Of a stretch of 5,174 bases of DNA, positions 5,166-5,174 are shown in pieces. The DNA comes from an uncultured Clostridia bacterium. Lineage in GTDB: Bacteria; Bacillota; Clostridia; Christensenellales; UBA1242. Positions within the stretch are counted from its first letter, which is position 1. Every line of letters starts with the position of its first letter. Below the pieces are notes generated by a model. It was not told the DNA's origin. It worked only from the letters and a program-made list of their open reading frames with translations, and made no database searches. A program made the position numbers and the translations under genes. The stretch is from assembly GCA_946487985.1 (NCBI GenBank), contig CAMLUY010000076.1, positions 1-5,174 of the forward strand, written 5' to 3'.

Positions 5166-5174
5166 AATAAAATA

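Overview
This 5.17 kb window looks like chromosomal DNA of a low-GC Gram-positive bacterium (Bacillota, most likely Clostridia). The evidence is strong AGGAGG-type ribosome binding sites, consensus-like sigma-A promoters in very AT-rich spacers, U-tailed hairpin terminators, a MurG-like diacylglycerol glycosyltransferase and a DUF1846 protein. The class assignment is inference. There is no rRNA, tRNA, CRISPR array, transposase or phage gene.

Layout. (1) 1-1255, minus: a GT28 / MGDG-synthase-type glycosyltransferase, cut by the window edge at its C-terminus. (2) 1256-1432: a 177 bp divergent promoter region with a good minus-strand promoter, a weaker plus-strand one and a 13 bp palindrome. (3) 1433-2932, plus: a full-length DUF1846 (UPF0371) protein. 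(4) 2933-3106: a convergent spacer with an A/T-tract block repeating every 10 bp and a hairpin terminator that serves both strands. (5) 3107-3757, minus: a protein with an extremely acidic N-terminal half and a four-cysteine zinc-ribbon-like C-terminal half. (6) 3758-4091: 334 bp without a convincing gene, holding the leader and promoter of the acidic protein and a roughly 218 bp structured element bounded by two near-identical 23 bp palindromic repeats. (7) 4092-4325, minus: a 77-residue two-helix membrane protein. (8) 4326-4628: a 303 bp divergent region with a promoter on each strand and a possible 25-codon leader ORF. (9) 4629-5165, plus: a 178-residue protein I do not recognise.

Each gene appears to be its own transcription unit. 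Genes 1/2 and 4/5 diverge, genes 2/3 converge on a shared terminator, and gene 4 probably reads through the structured element to a terminator just upstream of the gene 3 promoter. I see no pathway uniting the five proteins. Genes 1 and 4 are membrane-linked (one by lipid substrate, one by helices); genes 2, 3 and 5 look cytosolic and are uncharacterised.

The least explained part is the non-coding DNA: the structured element at 3874-4091, the phased A-tracts at 3005-3044, and the leader upstream of gene 5.
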